Part shown: positions 1 through 10,770 of the stretch, piece by piece | Layout: the number at the start of each line of letters is the position of its first letter | How positions within the stretch are numbered: position 1 is the stretch's first letter | Assembly: GCF_900188025.1 (NCBI RefSeq) | Contig: NZ_FZNO01000001.1 | Coordinates: forward strand, 186,001 to 250,000 | Length of the DNA: 64,000 nt | Direction of reading: 5' to 3' | Source of the DNA: Blastococcus mobilis | GTDB taxonomy: Bacteria > Actinomycetota > Actinomycetes > Mycobacteriales > Geodermatophilaceae | The notes under the pieces: generated by a model | The model's input: the letters and a program-made list of their open reading frames with translations, nothing else | What the model was told of the DNA's origin: nothing | Databases searched by the model: none | Program-made: the position numbers and the translations under genes

Positions 1-507
1 TGGGGGGTCGACCTGAACCCGGAGGACCGGCCGTCGGTGCCCAAACTGCAGTTCCGCGACGACCTGTCCGGAGCGCACTGGGAGTTCCCCGAGCGCCAGC
101 CGGAGAAGTGGCCACGGGAACGCTCCATCGAGCACAAGTTCCTCACCCCTGTCTTCGGTACGGCCCAGCCGCCGAGGGGCCTGTCCGGCGCGATCCGCAG
201 GTTCTCCTACGCCACGTACAGCGAGGGCCGGGCGGCACATTGGCTGCTGCTGATCGCCGCAGATCGGGTGGACGCCTGGGAGAACCACCTGAAGTCCTTC
301 CTGACACGGCGCCCGGACAACCCGATCACCCAGACCGGTGTCCGCAGCGAGTTCACCCACCACGGCCTGAAGTCCCGGCTCGGCACCACGCGGACCGATC
401 GGGTGCACCAGGTTCTCGACCCGGTCATCGTCGCCGGGCCGTGGGTGGTCGCGGCCGCGCTGGCGTTCTCCGGCGTCGGGAAGCTGGTCAGGTCCCTGCG
501 GTCCTGA
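1..507 (+). CDS. Unidentified protein, C-terminal part (gene enters from the left edge)
   Basis: The frame is open from base 1 to a TGA at 505-507, so this is the last 168 residues of a gene that starts outside the window; a GTG at 37 is available but nothing suggests it is the true start. The fragment is mostly soluble, rich in Arg, Trp and aromatic residues, and ends with a hydrophobic segment (about residues 141-160, with the core VIVAGPWVVAAALAFSGVG) followed by a short basic tail, as in a C-terminally anchored membrane protein. I do not recognise the family and assign no function. It is co-directional with the P-type ATPase that starts 180 bases downstream, but nothing shows that they are linked. 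Confidence 0.6.
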   Translation, partial: WGVDLNPEDRPSVPKLQFRDDLSGAHWEFPERQPEKWPRERSIEHKFLTPVFGTAQPPRGLSGAIRRFSYATYSEGRAAHWLLLIAADRVDAWENHLKSFLTRRPDNPITQTGVRSEFTHHGLKSRLGTTRTDRVHQVLDPVIVAGPWVVAAALAFSGVGKLVRSLRS

Positions 508-686
508 GCCGCTGCGGACGCGCCCGTACCCCGGCCGGGCCGGACGGCAGTGGCGCGGGGACGTCCGCGCACCCGGGGTCGGCCCGCCGCCGCCGACCCC
601 GGGGAAGAACCGGCGTGCGACGACGCCGGGCCAGGGGCGCTCGGGCGGCGTAACGTCCCGGGCAACGTCGTTTCCAGGGGACGCCG

Positions 687-3600
687 ATGGCACTGCTCCG
701 CCGGATCGAGGCCGCGCGAGCCGCGGCCGGGGCAGGTGTGCGCCTGGCCGTCTCCGGGGCTGCGCTGGCCGCGACGCCGGCTCTCGCGACCGCGGGGCTG
801 CTGGCGGAGCCCACCCGGGCCGCGGGCCGGCTCGCCCGGGCCGGGATGGACGTCACGGCGGCGGTCGCCGGCGGCTCCCTCCAGCTCGCGAGGTCGGCGG
901 CCGAGACCGGCACCCGGGCGGTCGGCACGCTGGTGACCGGCGCCAACCCGATCCCGGATGGGCACGTCCGGAGCATCGGGCGGATCGCGCGCGGGATGTT
1001 CGAACCCCCCGAGGCGCGGCAGACGCGCCGGGTGTACGCCGACCGGCGGCACGTCCAGATCGAGGTCGCCGCGCCCGCGGCGGGCGACCAGGCGGAGGTC
1101 CGTCACGCGCTGCGGCGTCACCTCGAGCGGCTCGAAGGTGTCCAGTGGGCCACGGTCAACGACGTGGTCGGCCGGGTGCTCGTGGGTATCGACGACCGGC
1201 GGGTCTCCGTCGACGAGGTCGTCGGCGTCGTCACGGCCATCGAGCAGGGCCGGGGCGCCAAGCAGGTGTTCCCGAGTCGCCAGGACCATCCGGCCGACCT
1301 CGAGCCGCTGCTGGCGGCGGTCCTGGACGCCGCGATCGACACTGCGGCCGTCGGGGTGGCGTTCTTCGCGAAGGTCCTCCCGATCCCTGCGCTGACCCGG
1401 CACGCCACGCTCACCATCGCCCTCCTCGACTCCCAGAAGTGGATCAAGGACGGGCTCGAGGCGCGGATCGGACCGATCGGTACCGACCTGGTGTTCACCG
1501 GGACCAGCGCACTGCTGCACGCCCTGACCCAGAGCCCGACCGTCCCGGCCATCAATGCGGCGGCCGCGCTGCAGCAGGCGCTGGAGGTCCGGGCCCGGCG
1601 ACAGGTGTGGCGGCGCCGGGAGGCCGAACTGTGCCGGCCGGAGCCGGAGGAGGACGTCTCCGAGCCGCTCCCGCCCCCCGGCGGGCGTCCCGTGCCGCTG
1701 CCGCGCGGACCGATCGAGTCGTACCAGGCTCGGCTCGGCCCGACCGCTCTCGGCGGCGCGGTGGGTCTGCTGCCTCTCACCCGGAGTCCGGGCAGGTCGG
1801 CCGACCTGCTCAAGGCGCTGACCCCCAAGGCCGCCGCTCTCGGGCGCGAGTCCTTCGCCGCCGTCGTCGACCTGCTCATGTGCCGGCGGGGCGTCCTGCC
1901 GATGGACGGGTCCGCCTACCGCCGCCTCGATCGCGTCGACACCGTCGTCGTGGACGCCGACGCCCTGTGCACGGGCCCGCCGGTGGTGATCGACGCCAGT
2001 GCCGACGCGAAGGGCTGGGACTCGGCCGCGGTGTGGACCGCGGCGGCCCGGCTGCTGGGCGCCGTCGGGTCGAGCGCGGGGAACGACGGGGACGGGACAC
2101 GACTGCGGCTGGGACCGGCCCGGGAGGCCCCGGACACCCCCGGCGGAGAGGTGCGCACGCTGCTGCAGGGCCGTCGCCGGGTGGGGCAGGTGACCGTCGC
2201 GCCCGAGCTCGACCCGCACGCCGAGGCCCTGCTGACGGCGGCCGGCGAGGCGGGCCACCGGCTGGTGCTCTCACCGCACGTCGGGACGCGGGAGATCGCC
2301 GGGGCCGCCGACGAGGTGACGCCGGCGGACGAGTCGCTCGTGGACACGGTGCGCCGGCTGCAGTCGGAGGGGCGTGGGGTGCTGGTCGTGTCGGTGACCG
2401 ACGGCCCGGCCCTGCTGGCCGCCGACGTCGGCGTCGCGCCGGTGCGGAAGGGGCGCTCCCCGGCGTGGGGCGCCGACCTGGTGACGCCGCCCGGGCTCGT
2501 GGACGCGTGCCGACTCGTCGCGGCCACCACCGTCGCCCGGGCCGTCAGCCGGCGAGTGGCCGGCACGGCGCTGACCGGGAACGTGCTCGGGGCACTGCTG
2601 GCGGCGGTGGGGAGTGCGCGATACGGCCAGGCGAAGGCCACGGCACCCGGCAAGACCGCGACCCCCTACGCCATGGTCGACGGTGCGGTCTCGGCCGTCC
2701 GCCTGGCCCGGCGGCCCGCCCCGCCGCCGTCGGTGCACACACCGTGGCACGCGTTGGATCCCGACGACGTGCTGCGCCGGGTCTCCGATCTGCCTGCCCA
2801 GACCGAGCACGGGCGGCACCGGCTGCCCAAGCCGGTCCGGGCGGTCGCGGCACTACCGGTGGTCCGTGGCCCGGCCCGCTTCGCCCGGACGGTCGCCGCG
2901 GAGCTCGCCGATCCGCTGACGCCGATCCTCGGCACGGGCGCGGCCGCGACGGCGGTGCTGGGCGAGTCCACCGACGCGATTCTCGTGGGCAGCGTGACCG
3001 TCGGGAACGCGCTCATCAGCGGCCTGCAGCGGCTGCGGGCCGAGACGGCGCTGGAGTCGCTGCTGCTCGAGCAGGACGTCACCGTGCACCGGGAGACCGA
3101 CGGCGGGCGCGAGGACGTGCCCGGCGGCGCGCTGCGCGTCGGTGACGTCGTGCTGGTCGAGGCGGGCGACGTCGTGGCCGCCGACGCCCGGCTGCTCGAG
3201 GTGGTCGACCTCGAGGTCGACGAGTCCAACTTGACCGGCGAGTCCCTCGCCGTCTGCAAGGCCGTGGAGGCCACGCCCGGCGCCGACGTCGGCGACCGCA
3301 CCTGCATGCTCTTCGACGGGACCACCGTGGTGGCCGGCCGGGGCCGCGCCGTCGTCGTCGCCGTCGGCCAGGCCACCCAGGCCGGGCGGGCCGCGCGCGC
3401 CGCCGGCGGAGCCGCGCCCCCGGCCGGTGTCCAGGCCCGCCTGGGCGAGCTCACCCGCGCGGTGCTGCCGCTCACCCTGGCCGGCGGCGCCGCGGTCGCG
3501 CTGCTCGGCGTGCTGTGGGGGCGGCCGCTGCGCGAGGCCGTCGGCTCAGGGCTGGCCATCGCCGTGGCCGCCGTGCCGGAGGGACTGCCGCTGGTGGCCA

Positions 3601-5240
3601 CGGTCGCCCAGCAGTCCGCGGCCCGGCGGCTGTCGCGGCGGGGGGCCGTCGTCCGCAGCGCCCGGGTGCTGGAGGCGCTCGGCCGGGTGGACACCGCCTG
3701 CTTCGACAAGACCGGGACGCTCACGGAGAACCGGCTGCGGGTGGTCCGGCTCGTGTCGGTCGACGGCGACGGCGACGGGGCGCAGAGCGACGTGCTGCGG
3801 CTGGCGGCCGGCGCCGCCGCCGAGGGCGACGACAAGGCGCACGAGACCGACCGGGCCGTGGCCGAGGCGGCCGGCGAGCGAGACGTGGCCGCGGCCGACG
3901 ACCCGGACTGCGCTCTGCCCTTCGCCGCCGAGCGCGGGTTCTCCGCGGCGCTCCGGGACGGCCGCCTGGTGGTCAAGGGCGCGCCCGAGGTGGTGCTGGA
4001 CCGCTGCTCCGCCGTCGAGGGGGTGCAGGAGCGCATCCAGGAGCTGACGGGGGAGGGGCTGCGGGTCCTCGCCGTCGCCGACCGTGCGGTGGACGGCCGA
4101 CCCGACGACCTCGACGAGGCGGCGCGCGACCTGACCCTGCGTGGCTTCATCGGCCTGGCCGACGCGCTGCGGGAGTCCTCGGTCGCGGCTGTCGAGCAGT
4201 TGTGCGCCGCGGGCGTGCGGGTGGTGGTGGCCACCGGCGACCACCCCGAGACGGCCGGCGCCATCGCCGCGAAGGCCGGCATCCCGCACGCCGACCGTGT
4301 CGTGACCGGCGCGGAGCTGGCCCGGGCGTCGGACACCGAGCGCGCGGAGCTCGTCCGCACGGCCGGTGTGTTCGCCCGGCTGTCCCCGGAGCAGAAGGTC
4401 ACCCTGGTGGCGGCCCTGCGGCGGGCCGGTGCGACGCTGGCCATGACCGGCGACGGTGTCAACGACGCCGCTGCCATCCGGCTGGCCGACGTCGGCGTCG
4501 GCGTCTCGGGGGCGGAGTCGCCCGCCGCCCGCACCGCCGCCGACCTGGTGCTCACCGACCTGGACCTCACCCGGCTGGTGGACGCGATCGCCGAGGGCCG
4601 GGCCATGTGGTCGCGGGTGCGCGACGCCGTGTCCGTGCTGGTCGGCGGCAACGCCGGCGAGGTCGCGTTCACCGTCCTCGGGACGATCTTCGGCGGGCGG
4701 GCGCCCGTCGGGACGAGGCAGCTGCTGCTGGTCAACCTGCTCACCGACATGTTCCCGGCGCTGGCCGTCGCCGTCTCGACGCCGCGGGCCGCCGCCGTCG
4801 AGGATGCCGACGGGCCGTTCGCCGGACACCCGCTCGCGGGGGTCCTGCTGGCCGGGCCGCAGCGGGGGTTCACCGACACGGTCCGGCGGATGGTGCTGGT
4901 CCGGGGTGCCGCGACCACCGTCGGCGCGACGGGCGCGTGGACGACCGGCCGGCTCACCGGGACCTTCGCCCGGGCCAGCACGATGGGCCTCGCGGCGCTC
5001 ATCGCCACGCAGCTCGGCCAGACCGCCTGGGCCGGACGCCGGAGCCCGCTGGTCCTCGCCACGGCCGCCGGTTCCCTGGCGGTGCTGTTCGCCGTCGTCC
5101 AGACGCCCGGGGTCAGCCGGTTCTTCGGCTGCCGGCCGCTGGACCCGGTGTCCTGGCTGATCGTGCTGGGCTGGGCCGTCGTCGGGACGACGACGGGGGA
5201 GATCGCTCCACGGGTGATCGACCGGTTCCAGCGGGCATGA
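687..5240 (+). CDS. ctpI: Giant cation-transporting P-type ATPase, CtpI-like
   Basis: Integral-membrane ATP-driven ion pump of 1517 residues, about twice the size of an ordinary P-type ATPase. The hallmark motifs are in order: TGES (actuator domain, about 849-852), PEGLP in the membrane helix (about 962-966), the phosphorylated DKTGT with Asp1007, and GDGVND (about 1255). PEGLP rather than CPx argues against a P1B heavy-metal pump and puts it nearer the P2-like group. The N-terminal ~600 residues are an extension typical of mycobacterial CtpI, containing an HMA-like alpha/beta segment at about 110-190 and scattered hydrophobic stretches. The substrate of CtpI proteins is not established, so I give none. 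The ATG at 687 is chosen because the extension is continuous from there. The gene is monocistronic and convergent with the hut operon. Confidence 0.85.
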   Translation: MALLRRIEAARAAAGAGVRLAVSGAALAATPALATAGLLAEPTRAAGRLARAGMDVTAAVAGGSLQLARSAAETGTRAVGTLVTGANPIPDGHVRSIGRIARGMFEPPEARQTRRVYADRRHVQIEVAAPAAGDQAEVRHALRRHLERLEGVQWATVNDVVGRVLVGIDDRRVSVDEVVGVVTAIEQGRGAKQVFPSRQDHPADLEPLLAAVLDAAIDTAAVGVAFFAKVLPIPALTRHATLTIALLDSQKWIKDGLEARIGPIGTDLVFTGTSALLHALTQSPTVPAINAAAALQQALEVRARRQVWRRREAELCRPEPEEDVSEPLPPPGGRPVPLPRGPIESYQARLGPTALGGAVGLLPLTRSPGRSADLLKALTPKAAALGRESFAAVVDLLMCRRGVLPMDGSAYRRLDRVDTVVVDADALCTGPPVVIDASADAKGWDSAAVWTAAARLLGAVGSSAGNDGDGTRLRLGPAREAPDTPGGEVRTLLQGRRRVGQVTVAPELDPHAEALLTAAGEAGHRLVLSPHVGTREIAGAADEVTPADESLVDTVRRLQSEGRGVLVVSVTDGPALLAADVGVAPVRKGRSPAWGADLVTPPGLVDACRLVAATTVARAVSRRVAGTALTGNVLGALLAAVGSARYGQAKATAPGKTATPYAMVDGAVSAVRLARRPAPPPSVHTPWHALDPDDVLRRVSDLPAQTEHGRHRLPKPVRAVAALPVVRGPARFARTVAAELADPLTPILGTGAAATAVLGESTDAILVGSVTVGNALISGLQRLRAETALESLLLEQDVTVHRETDGGREDVPGGALRVGDVVLVEAGDVVAADARLLEVVDLEVDESNLTGESLAVCKAVEATPGADVGDRTCMLFDGTTVVAGRGRAVVVAVGQATQAGRAARAAGGAAPPAGVQARLGELTRAVLPLTLAGGAAVALLGVLWGRPLREAVGSGLAIAVAAVPEGLPLVATVAQQSAARRLSRRGAVVRSARVLEALGRVDTACFDKTGTLTENRLRVVRLVSVDGDGDGAQSDVLRLAAGAAAEGDDKAHETDRAVAEAAGERDVAAADDPDCALPFAAERGFSAALRDGRLVVKGAPEVVLDRCSAVEGVQERIQELTGEGLRVLAVADRAVDGRPDDLDEAARDLTLRGFIGLADALRESSVAAVEQLCAAGVRVVVATGDHPETAGAIAAKAGIPHADRVVTGAELARASDTERAELVRTAGVFARLSPEQKVTLVAALRRAGATLAMTGDGVNDAAAIRLADVGVGVSGAESPAARTAADLVLTDLDLTRLVDAIAEGRAMWSRVRDAVSVLVGGNAGEVAFTVLGTIFGGRAPVGTRQLLLVNLLTDMFPALAVAVSTPRAAAVEDADGPFAGHPLAGVLLAGPQRGFTDTVRRMVLVRGAATTVGATGAWTTGRLTGTFARASTMGLAALIATQLGQTAWAGRRSPLVLATAAGSLAVLFAVVQTPGVSRFFGCRPLDPVSWLIVLGWAVVGTTTGEIAPRVIDRFQRA

Positions 5241-5346
5241 CGGTCTCCCGGATGCCGGGGGCCTGGCACCGCTGACCGGCAGCTGGACCGTCGAGGCGGA
5301 GTTCGCCATGCTGGGCTGCCCTCAGTGCGGACGGGCAGTCGAACCC

Positions 5347-6510
5347 TCAGCCCGGCAGCTCCAGCGCCCGGACGAGGGGAACGCCGGGGCGGTAGGCCAG
5401 GTGCCGGTAGGACGGCGCATCGAGGACGGCGAGGTCCGCCCGCGCACCGGGGGCCAGATGGCCGACGTCGGTCCGGCGCAGCGCGGCCGCGCCCCCGGCG
5501 GTCGCCGCCCACACCGCCTCGGCCGGCGTCATCCGCATCTCGCGGACCGCCAGCGCGATGCAGAACGCCATCGACGAGGTGAAGCAGCTCCCCGGGTTGC
5601 AGTCGGTGGCCAGCGCCACCGGAACCCCGGCGTCCAGGAGTCGGCGCGCGTCCGGGTAGGGCGACCGGGTGGAGAACTCCACGCCCGGCAGCAGGGTGGC
5701 GACCGTCGTCCCGCCGGCCAGCGCGTCGACGTCGGCCGCGCCGAGGTGGGTGCAGTGGTCGGCGCTCGCGGCGCCGAGCTCCACCGCGAGCCGCACCCCG
5801 GGCCCGTTCCCGAGCTGGTTGGCGTGCACCCGCAGGCCCAGTCCCGCGGCCCGACCGGCCTCCAGCACGGCCCGCGCCTGGTCGCCGTCGAAGGCGTGCG
5901 CGGAGCCCGGCTCGCAGAAGACGTCCACCCACCGGGCGTGCGGTGTGCACGCGGCGAGCATCGGTCCGGTGACGAGATCCACGTACTCGTCGGACCGTCC
6001 GCGGTACTCGTCCGGCACGACGTGGGCGCCGAGGAACGTCGTCTCGGCGGTGACCTCGGCGGCCAGCCGGAGGGACCGGACCTCGTCCGCGACGGTGAGC
6101 CCGTAGCCGCTCTTCACCTCCACCGTCGTGGTGCCCTGGCGGCGCATCTCGGCCACCAGACCTCGCAGCCGGCCGCGCAGCTCCTCGTCGGAGGCCATCC
6201 GGGTCGCGGCGACGGTGGTGCCGATCCCGCCGCCGTCGTACCGGGCACCCGACATCCGGGCCTCGAACTCCTGGGCCCGGTCGCCGGCGAAGACCAGGTG
6301 GGCATGGCTGTCGACGAAGCCGGGGACTACCGCCCGGCCGCCGAGGTCGATCCGCGCGTCGGCGTCGGGCGCCGCCGTCGCAGGGCCGGTCCAGGCGACC
6401 ACGCCGTCGGCCACCACCACGGCGGCGTCGGTCAGCAGCCCCAGGGGCCCGTGTCCCAGGGCGGGGTCGTTCGTGACCAGCTCGCCGATGCCGGTGACCA
6501 GCAGGCTCAC
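5347..6510 (-). CDS. hutI: Imidazolonepropionase
   Basis: Third enzyme of histidine degradation: hydrolyses 4-imidazolone-5-propionate to N-formimino-L-glutamate in the cytoplasm. The 387-residue protein is of normal family length. It has the amidohydrolase-superfamily metal motif HAHLVFAG near residue 65, the family's ARYDGGGI and VEVKSGYGL segments, and the downstream [10 protein letters not shown] segment near the C terminus. The GTG start (6508-6510) is set by the 4-base GTGA overlap with the hutF stop, so translation is probably coupled. It is the last gene of the iclR-hutH-hutU-M20-hutF-hutI series, and it ends 106 bases from the convergent ctpI. Confidence 0.95.
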   Translation of the reverse strand: MSLLVTGIGELVTNDPALGHGPLGLLTDAAVVVADGVVAWTGPATAAPDADARIDLGGRAVVPGFVDSHAHLVFAGDRAQEFEARMSGARYDGGGIGTTVAATRMASDEELRGRLRGLVAEMRRQGTTTVEVKSGYGLTVADEVRSLRLAAEVTAETTFLGAHVVPDEYRGRSDEYVDLVTGPMLAACTPHARWVDVFCEPGSAHAFDGDQARAVLEAGRAAGLGLRVHANQLGNGPGVRLAVELGAASADHCTHLGAADVDALAGGTTVATLLPGVEFSTRSPYPDARRLLDAGVPVALATDCNPGSCFTSSMAFCIALAVREMRMTPAEAVWAATAGGAAALRRTDVGHLAPGARADLAVLDAPSYRHLAYRPGVPLVRALELPG

Positions 6511-7832
6511 CGGTCCTCCTCGAGCGCGCCGATCGCCGCGACGAGCAGGCGGCCGACGTCCCCGAGGACGTGCTGCCCCTCGGACACGACGACGCGGCCG
6601 TCGACGATCACGGTGTGCACGTCGGCGCTGCCGGCGGCCGTCACCACCTGGCCCGGTGCGCACCCGGCCGTGCGCGGAGAGTCCAGCCGGACGGCCACCA
6701 GGTCCGCCCGCATGCCCACGGCCAGCCGGCCGGCGTCCGGCCAGCCCAGTGCGCGGTGCCCGGCGACGGTCAGCGCGTCGACCAGTTCGGCCGGCCGGAA
6801 CCGGCCGCGCTCCCCGGTGACCAGCCGCTCGGCCGCCTCCAGCAGGCGGGCCTCGGCGAACAGGTCGGTGACGACGTGCTGGTCGCTGCCCAGGCACAGC
6901 GGTGACCCGGCGTCCCGCAGCCTGCGGAAGGGGCCGACGCCGTCGGCGAGGTCGGCCTCGGTGCTGGGGCAGCCGCAGACGCCCGTCCGGGTCCTGCCCA
7001 GCGTCGTGATGTCCTCCTCGGTCAGGTGGGTGGCGTGCACGGCGGTGGCCCGCGGGCCGAGCACCCCGTGCTCCTCCAGCAGCCGGGTGGGGGTGCAGCC
7101 GTGGAACGCCCGGCAGGCCTCGTTCTCGGCGGGCTGCTCCGACAGGTGGACGTGCAGCGGTCGCCCGGCCGCGGCGTCGGCGACCGTGGTCAGCGCCGGC
7201 GTGGGCACGGCGCGCACCGAGTGCACCGCGGCACCCACCCGGACCCCGGGTGCCTCCGGCAGCAGCGCGACGCGGGCCGCCCACGCGTCGGCGTCCCCGT
7301 CGGAGAACCGGGTCTGCACGGCGTCGAGCGGCAGGTGCCCGTTCCCGTCGAGCCCGCCGGCCAGGTAGCAGGTGTCGAGCAGGGTCAGCCGGATCCCCGC
7401 GTCCGCCGCGGCCTGCACCAGGGCCGTGGCCATGGCGTTCGGGTCGCCGTACCGGCTCCCGCCGGGCGGGTGGTGCAGGTAGTGGAACTCGCCCACGCAC
7501 GTGATGCCCGCCAGCGCCATCTCCGCGTAGGCCGCCCGGGCCAGGGCCAGGTAGCCGTCGGGGTCGAGACGCCCGGCGACGGCGTACATCCGCTCCCGCC
7601 AGGTCCAGAACGTGCCGCCGCCGTCGTGGGTCCGCCCCCGCAGCGCGCGGTGGAAGGCGTGCGAGTGCGCGTTGGCGAGGCCGGGGAGCACGAGTCCGGC
7701 CAGCCGGACGTCGCCGGTGGCCGGCACAGCGCCCGTCTCCACGGCGATGATGCGGCCGGCGTCCACGACGACGCGGACACCGGGCACGGGCCGCTCGTCC
7801 AGCCAGGCGTGCTCGCACCAGTAGGCGGTCAC
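6507..7832 (-). CDS. hutF: Formimidoylglutamate deiminase
   Basis: Deaminates N-formimino-L-glutamate to N-formyl-L-glutamate plus ammonia. This is the five-step (Pseudomonas/Streptomyces-like) branch of histidine use, as opposed to direct HutG formiminoglutamase cleavage. The 441-residue protein carries the zinc-binding [13 protein letters not shown] segment near residue 57 and a later HVHLSEQP segment, as expected for HutF. It starts with GTG inside a 4-base overlap with the preceding M20 gene and ends with a 4-base overlap with hutI, so the three are tightly coupled. The HutF product needs a deformylase; no HutG homologue is present, and the neighbouring M20 enzyme is the candidate. Confidence 0.93.
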   Translation of the reverse strand: MTAYWCEHAWLDERPVPGVRVVVDAGRIIAVETGAVPATGDVRLAGLVLPGLANAHSHAFHRALRGRTHDGGGTFWTWRERMYAVAGRLDPDGYLALARAAYAEMALAGITCVGEFHYLHHPPGGSRYGDPNAMATALVQAAADAGIRLTLLDTCYLAGGLDGNGHLPLDAVQTRFSDGDADAWAARVALLPEAPGVRVGAAVHSVRAVPTPALTTVADAAAGRPLHVHLSEQPAENEACRAFHGCTPTRLLEEHGVLGPRATAVHATHLTEEDITTLGRTRTGVCGCPSTEADLADGVGPFRRLRDAGSPLCLGSDQHVVTDLFAEARLLEAAERLVTGERGRFRPAELVDALTVAGHRALGWPDAGRLAVGMRADLVAVRLDSPRTAGCAPGQVVTAAGSADVHTVIVDGRVVVSEGQHVLGDVGRLLVAAIGALEEDR

Positions 7833-9043
7833 GTCAACGCGTCGATCGCGCGGGCGAGGGCCGCCACGCCCGCCGAGCAGTCATCGGGTTCGGCGTGCTC
7901 GGCGGGGGAGTGCGAGACCCCGGTCGGGTTCCGGACGAACAGCATGGCCGTCGGGATCCCGGCCGCGGCGAGGATCCCGGCGTCGTGGCCGGCCCCCGTC
8001 GGAAGGATCGGCGCCGGGACGCCGCCGGCGTCCCCGAGCAGGACGGCGAGCCGGTCCCGGAGGTCGGCGTCGAAGGTGGTCGGCGGCGTCCAGGACTCCT
8101 CGACCGGCGTCGTCCCCGCGACGCGGCCGACGTCGGCGACCACCCCCCGGACCCCGTCCTCGACCGGGCCGCGGGCGTCGAGCCAGGCGGTGACCGCCGA
8201 GGGGATGGCGTTGACGCCGTTGGGCTCGACCCGGACCTTGCCCACGGTGGCCAGCACACCGCGGCGGCCGGCCGACGCCCGCGCCTCCAGGATGGCGCCG
8301 GCCAGGGCCGGCATCGGGTCCTCCCGGTCGGCCAGGCGGGTGGTGCCCGCGTGGTCGGCCCGGCCCCGCAGGTCCAGCCGCCAGCGTCCGTGCGGCCAGA
8401 TCGCCGAGGCGACGCCGACGGCCGCGTCACGTCCGTCGGCCGCGGCCAGCGCCCGCCCCTGCTCGACGTGCAGCTCGAGGAAGGTGCCGATCCGGCGCAG
8501 CGCCTCGTCGTCGCGCCCCAGCAGGCGGGGGGCGTGCCCGGAGGCGGCCATCGCCTCGGCCATGGTCGTGCCGTCGTCGTCGGACAGCGACCGGGCGCGG
8601 TCGGCGTCGAGCACGCCGGTCAGCAGCCGGGACCCCGCGCAGGCGACGCCGAAGCGCGCGCCCTCCTCGTCGGCGAAGCAGGCGATGCCCACCGGACGCC
8701 GCGGCGACCAGCCCCGCGCGGTCAGGTCGTCGAGCGCGGCGAAAGCGGAGACGATGCCGAGCGGTCCGTCGAAGGCACCGCCGTCGGGGACCGAGTCCAG
8801 GTGGCTGCCGACGACGAGCCCGGGCCGCCCGGCCGCGGCGGCCGCGTCGGGATCGCCGGTCCATGCCCAGAGGTTGCCGGCCCGGTCGGTGGTGACGTCG
8901 AGGCCGCGCCGGCCGGCCTCCCCGGTGAACCAGTCGCGGAGGGTGGCGTCGGTCGCCGTCCAGGCGTAGCGCCGGTACCCGCCGGTCGCGGGATGCCGGC
9001 CGACGGGGAGCAGGTCGGCCCACAGGGAATCGAACGAGCTCAC
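7829..9043 (-). CDS. M20-family amidohydrolase (allantoate/carbamoyl-amino-acid hydrolase type), probable N-formylglutamate deformylase
   Basis: A 404-residue M20 metallohydrolase resembling allantoate amidohydrolase and N-carbamoyl-amino-acid hydrolase. Visible motifs are [15 protein letters not shown] with its metal His and Asp (about residues 80-94), the catalytic and metal-binding DEEGARFG (about 125-132), a HVEQG near residue 192 and a C-terminal GHDAGI. Automatic annotation would call it an allantoate amidohydrolase, but no other purine-catabolism gene is near, while it lies between hutU and hutF with a 4-base overlap to hutF. The same arrangement is known to me from Streptomyces hut loci. 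I infer that it removes the formyl group from N-formylglutamate, completing the pathway to glutamate. The GTG start has a GGAGGGGG ribosome-binding site. Confidence 0.85.
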   Translation of the reverse strand: MSSFDSLWADLLPVGRHPATGGYRRYAWTATDATLRDWFTGEAGRRGLDVTTDRAGNLWAWTGDPDAAAAAGRPGLVVGSHLDSVPDGGAFDGPLGIVSAFAALDDLTARGWSPRRPVGIACFADEEGARFGVACAGSRLLTGVLDADRARSLSDDDGTTMAEAMAASGHAPRLLGRDDEALRRIGTFLELHVEQGRALAAADGRDAAVGVASAIWPHGRWRLDLRGRADHAGTTRLADREDPMPALAGAILEARASAGRRGVLATVGKVRVEPNGVNAIPSAVTAWLDARGPVEDGVRGVVADVGRVAGTTPVEESWTPPTTFDADLRDRLAVLLGDAGGVPAPILPTGAGHDAGILAAAGIPTAMLFVRNPTGVSHSPAEHAEPDDCSAGVAALARAIDALT

Positions 9044-9080
9044 GTGCCCCCTCCGACGGCCGAAGTGGCCACGGTGGCCG

Positions 9081-10739
9081 TCACGCGAGCTCCTGCATGG
9101 GGATGCGGATGCCGCGCTCCTCGGCGACCAGTGCCGCCCGGTCGTACCCGGCGTCCATGTGCCGGATCACGCCCGTGGCCGGATCGTTGCGGAGGACGCG
9201 CTCCAGCTTCTGCGCCGCGAGGTCCGTGCCGTCGGCGACGCTGACCTGCCCGGCGTGGATCGAGCGGCCGATGCCGACGCCGCCGCCGTGGTGGATCGAC
9301 ACCCAGGTGGCCCCGGAGGAGGCGTTGACCAGCGCGTTGAGCAGGGGCCAGTCGGCGATGGCGTCGGAGCCGTCGGCCATCGACTCGGTCTCGCGGTAAG
9401 GGGAGGCGACCGATCCGGAGTCGAGGTGGTCGCGGCCGATCACGATCGGCGCGGTGATCTCCCCGGAGGCCACCATCTCGTTGAACCGCAGCCCGGCGGC
9501 GTCGCGCTCGCCGTGGCCGAGCCAGCAGATCCGCGCCGGCAGTCCCTGGAACGCCACCTTGTCCTGGGCGGCGCGGATCCAGCGGTGCAGGTGGTCGTCG
9601 TCGGGGAACAGGTCGAGGACGGCGCGGTCGGTGGCGGCGATGTCCTTCGGGTCGCCCGAGAGGGCGGCCCAGCGGAACGGGCCCTTGCCCTCGCAGAAGA
9701 GGGGCCGGATGTAGGCGGGCACGAAGCCGGGGAAGGCGAACGCCCGCTCGTACCCGCCGAGCCGGGCCTCGTCGCGGATGGAGTTGCCGTAGTCGAACAC
9801 CTCGGCGCCGGCGTCCAGGAACCCGACCATCGCCTCGACGTGCTTCGCCATCGAGGCGCGGGCGCGGTCGGTGAACTCCTCGGGCTTCTTCTCGGCGTAG
9901 TCGTGCCAGTCGCCGGGACCGACGCCCTCCGGCAGGTAGCTGAGCGGGTCGTGCGCCGAGGTCTGGTCGGTGACGACGTCGATCTCCACGCCGCGGCGCA
10001 GCAGCTCGGGGAACACGGTGGCGGCATTGCCCACCAGCCCGACGCTCAGCGCCCGCCGGTCCCGCTTGGCGGCCAGGCAGCGCCGGATCGCGTCGTCGAT
10101 GTCGTCGGCCACCTCGTCGAGGTAGCGCTGCGCGACGCGGCGGCGCAGCCGGCCCTCGTCGGCGTCGACCACCAGGCAGACCCCGCCGTTGAGCGTCACG
10201 GCGAGGGGCTGTGCCCCGCCCATGCCCCCGCAGCCGCCGGTCAGCGTGAGGGTGCCGGCCAGGGTGCCGCCGAAGCGTTTCGCCGCGACGGCGGCGAAGG
10301 TCTCGTAGGTGCCCTGCAGGATGCCCTGGGTCCCGATGTAGATCCACGAACCGGCCGTCATCTGGCCGTACATGGTCAGGCCCAGGTGCTCCAGGCGGCG
10401 GAACTCCGGCCAGGTCGCCCAGTCGCCCACGAGGTTGGAGTTGGCGATCAGGACCCGGGGCGCCCACTCGTGGGTGCGCAGCACGCCGACCGGGCGGCCG
10501 GACTGCACGAGCATGGTCTCGTCGTCGGCCAGCGTGGTGAGCGTCCGCACCATCGCGTCGAAGCTGCGCCAGTCGCGCGCGGCCCGGCCCGTGCCGCCGT
10601 AGACGACGAGGTCGTCCGGGCGCTCGGCGACCTCGGGGTCGAGGTTGTTCTGCAGCATGCGCAGCGGTGCCTCGGTCTGCCAGCTGCGCGCGGTCAGCGT
10701 CGTGCCGCGCGGGGACCGTACGGGTCGTGCTCCGTCCAT
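9081..10739 (-). CDS. hutU: Urocanate hydratase
   Basis: Adds water to urocanate to give 4-imidazolone-5-propionate using tightly bound NAD+. The 552-residue protein matches the family's usual length and starts [12 protein letters not shown]; family hallmarks such as [24 protein letters not shown] and [18 protein letters not shown] are present. The ATG at 10739 was chosen over the longer frame because an AAGGAG site lies just upstream and because the extra N-terminal sequence belongs to the spacer after hutH. It lies 31 bases downstream of hutH and 37 bases upstream of the M20 gene, consistent with one transcript. Confidence 0.96.
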   Translation of the reverse strand: MDGARPVRSPRGTTLTARSWQTEAPLRMLQNNLDPEVAERPDDLVVYGGTGRAARDWRSFDAMVRTLTTLADDETMLVQSGRPVGVLRTHEWAPRVLIANSNLVGDWATWPEFRRLEHLGLTMYGQMTAGSWIYIGTQGILQGTYETFAAVAAKRFGGTLAGTLTLTGGCGGMGGAQPLAVTLNGGVCLVVDADEGRLRRRVAQRYLDEVADDIDDAIRRCLAAKRDRRALSVGLVGNAATVFPELLRRGVEIDVVTDQTSAHDPLSYLPEGVGPGDWHDYAEKKPEEFTDRARASMAKHVEAMVGFLDAGAEVFDYGNSIRDEARLGGYERAFAFPGFVPAYIRPLFCEGKGPFRWAALSGDPKDIAATDRAVLDLFPDDDHLHRWIRAAQDKVAFQGLPARICWLGHGERDAAGLRFNEMVASGEITAPIVIGRDHLDSGSVASPYRETESMADGSDAIADWPLLNALVNASSGATWVSIHHGGGVGIGRSIHAGQVSVADGTDLAAQKLERVLRNDPATGVIRHMDAGYDRAALVAEERGIRIPMQELA

Positions 10740-10770
10740 GGCGGGCTCCTTCGAGGGCGGGTCGGGTGGG

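Noticed and set aside
207-2258. 683-residue minus-strand reading frame opposite the P-type ATPase
   Set aside because: Low-complexity Arg/Gly/Pro translation in a shadow frame; the plus-strand gene has all pump motifs.
2666-5950. 1094-residue minus-strand reading frame overlapping ctpI and hutI
   Set aside because: Ser/Thr/Arg-rich translation with no domain; caused by GC bias opposite the ATPase gene.
5347-7818. A single 823-residue hut protein on the minus strand
   Set aside because: Only the last 387 residues are protein-like (HutI); the first part is the out-of-frame shadow of hutF.
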